Of a stretch of 64,000 nucleotides of DNA, positions 63,272-64,000 are shown piece by piece. The notes under the pieces are model-generated. The model did no database searches. It saw only the letters and a program-made list of their open reading frames with translations, and was not told where the DNA came from. Location of the stretch: assembly GCF_013112485.1 (NCBI RefSeq), contig NZ_JABFHG010000005.1, positions 287,926 through 351,925 on the forward strand, read 5' to 3'. The stretch's first letter is position 1, and each line of letters begins with the position of its first letter. Origin of the DNA: Roseicella sp. DB1501 (GTDB lineage: Bacteria > Pseudomonadota > Alphaproteobacteria > Acetobacterales > Acetobacteraceae). A program made the position numbers and the translations under genes.

Positions 63272-64000
63272 TCAGGGACGGCGCGCGGCCGGTCGATCCG
63301 GCGCCGCATCGGCGAGGGCGGCGATCGCCGCATCGAACCAGGCGAGGTCCCGTCGCCATCCGGCATGGTCGGGCGCGATCCGCACGATCGCGGCCAGCAG
63401 GCTGTGGCCATGCCGGAAGGCGGCCAGCGCGCCGGTAACATCGCCGCTGCGCCGCAAACTGAGTCCCAGCTTCGCATGGGAGACGGCAAGGTCGCGCTGC
63501 CACTTGGCATTGCCGGGATCGGCCTGCGCCAGACGCTCGGCGATCGCCAGCCCGTCGCGGTAGGCTTGCAGCGCCGCCGTCAGGTTGCCCTGCGCCACCA
63601 GCACATCGCCGACCCGATCGTAGGACACCGACAGGTCGCGCTGCCAGCCGGCATTGCCGGGATCGGCCTGCGCCAGACGTTCCCGGATCGTCAGCCCGTC
63701 GCGGTAGGCCTGCAGCGCCGCCGGCAGGTTGCCCTGCGCCACCAGCACATCGCCGACCCGATCGTAGGACACCGACAGGTCGCGCTGCCAGCCGGCATTG
63801 CCGGGATCGGCCTGCGCCAGACGCTCGGCGATCGCCAGCCCGTCGCGGTAGGCTTGCAGCGCCGCCGGCAGGTTGCCCTGCGCCACCAGCACATCGCCGA
63901 TCTTGTTCCGTGACACCGACAGGTCGCGCTGCCAGCCGGCATTGCCGGGATCGGCCTTCGCCAGACGTTCCCGGATCGCCAGCCCGTCGCGGTAGGCTTG
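63272..64000 (-). CDS. TPR-repeat protein, C-terminal part (cut by window edge)
   Basis: The last 242 residues of a protein whose N-terminus lies beyond the right edge. It consists of 48-residue units of the pattern GDVLVAQGNLPAALQAYRDG then LAIAERLAQADPGNAGWQRD. The DNA repeats with an exact 144-bp period (anchor TGCGCCACCAGCACATCGCC at 63591, 63735, 63879). A final degenerate repeat (HAKLGLSLRRSGDVTGALAA) and a short tail follow. Nearly identical units indicate recent expansion. In relatives such TPR tails follow various N-terminal signalling or enzymatic domains, so the function cannot be assigned. It is 90 bp upstream of the dehydrogenase gene. Confidence 0.88.
   Translation of the reverse strand, partial: QAYRDGLAIRERLAKADPGNAGWQRDLSVSRNKIGDVLVAQGNLPAALQAYRDGLAIAERLAQADPGNAGWQRDLSVSYDRVGDVLVAQGNLPAALQAYRDGLTIRERLAQADPGNAGWQRDLSVSYDRVGDVLVAQGNLTAALQAYRDGLAIAERLAQADPGNAKWQRDLAVSHAKLGLSLRRSGDVTGALAAFRHGHSLLAAIVRIAPDHAGWRRDLAWFDAAIAALADAAPDRPAARRP

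Overview
This is about 64 kb of very GC-rich alphaproteobacterial chromosome, most likely from the Acetobacteraceae (a Roseomonas-like lineage). The evidence is gene content and order: the block DUF1467 - proS - two lolC/E genes - lolD - dnaE, the 14-gene nuo cluster followed directly by birA, coaX and RNase J, the clpP/clpX/lon series behind tig, and solute-binding proteins of TRAP and branched-chain ABC type. There is no 16S gene here, so the placement is inference.

Layout. (1) 1-7.1 kb: translation and replication genes on the minus strand (frr fragment, pyrH, tsf, rpsB, dnaE). (2) 7.1-8.5 kb: two plus-strand membrane-protein genes. (3) 8.5-16.5 kb: lipoprotein export (lolD and two tandem lolC/E paralogues), proS, DUF1467, RNase J, coaX. 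(4) 16.5-31.8 kb: birA and a complete NADH:quinone oxidoreductase cluster nuoA-N, transcribed leftward with several overlapping start/stop junctions. (5) 32-40.8 kb: tRNA-Asp, two overlapping lipoprotein genes (Sel1-repeat and CsgG-like), tRNA-Val, then lon, clpX, clpP and tig, the protein quality-control set, and tRNA-Leu. (6) 41-55.4 kb: accessory and metabolic genes, including a holin fused to an endolysin, an AceE-like transketolase, malonyl-CoA decarboxylase, NAD(P)HX repair, an orphan ParA, a GNAT, a quinone oxidoreductase, a DMT transporter broken by an in-frame stop, an aldo/keto reductase and a COG2509 FAD enzyme. (7) 55.4-64 kb: a 1052-residue Ala/Thr/Gly/Ser-rich protein with 150-bp tandem repeats, an SDR, orphan TRAP and ABC binding proteins, a zinc-dependent dehydrogenase, and a TPR protein with 144-bp repeats that runs off the right edge.

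The signal that ordinary genes do not explain is a set of dispersed palindromic elements placed exactly at gene 3' ends. One family (3 copies of about 106 bp, arms TGGACCATGATCCG / CGGATCATGGTCCAG) and a related double hairpin supply the TAG stop codon of the adjoining gene in all four cases. A second family (TTCCCCAC..., 3 full copies and 1 half copy) begins 0-3 nt after a stop codon and is always in the sense of the gene that has just ended.

Other items worth following up are the fused holin-endolysin (resembling the lysis pair of gene transfer agents), the large low-complexity protein with triple 14-bp repeats in its divergent promoter region, a candidate anti-Shine-Dalgarno small RNA before a clear terminator near 13.3 kb, and the TPR protein at the right edge. 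I found no CRISPR array, integrase, transposase or rRNA operon.
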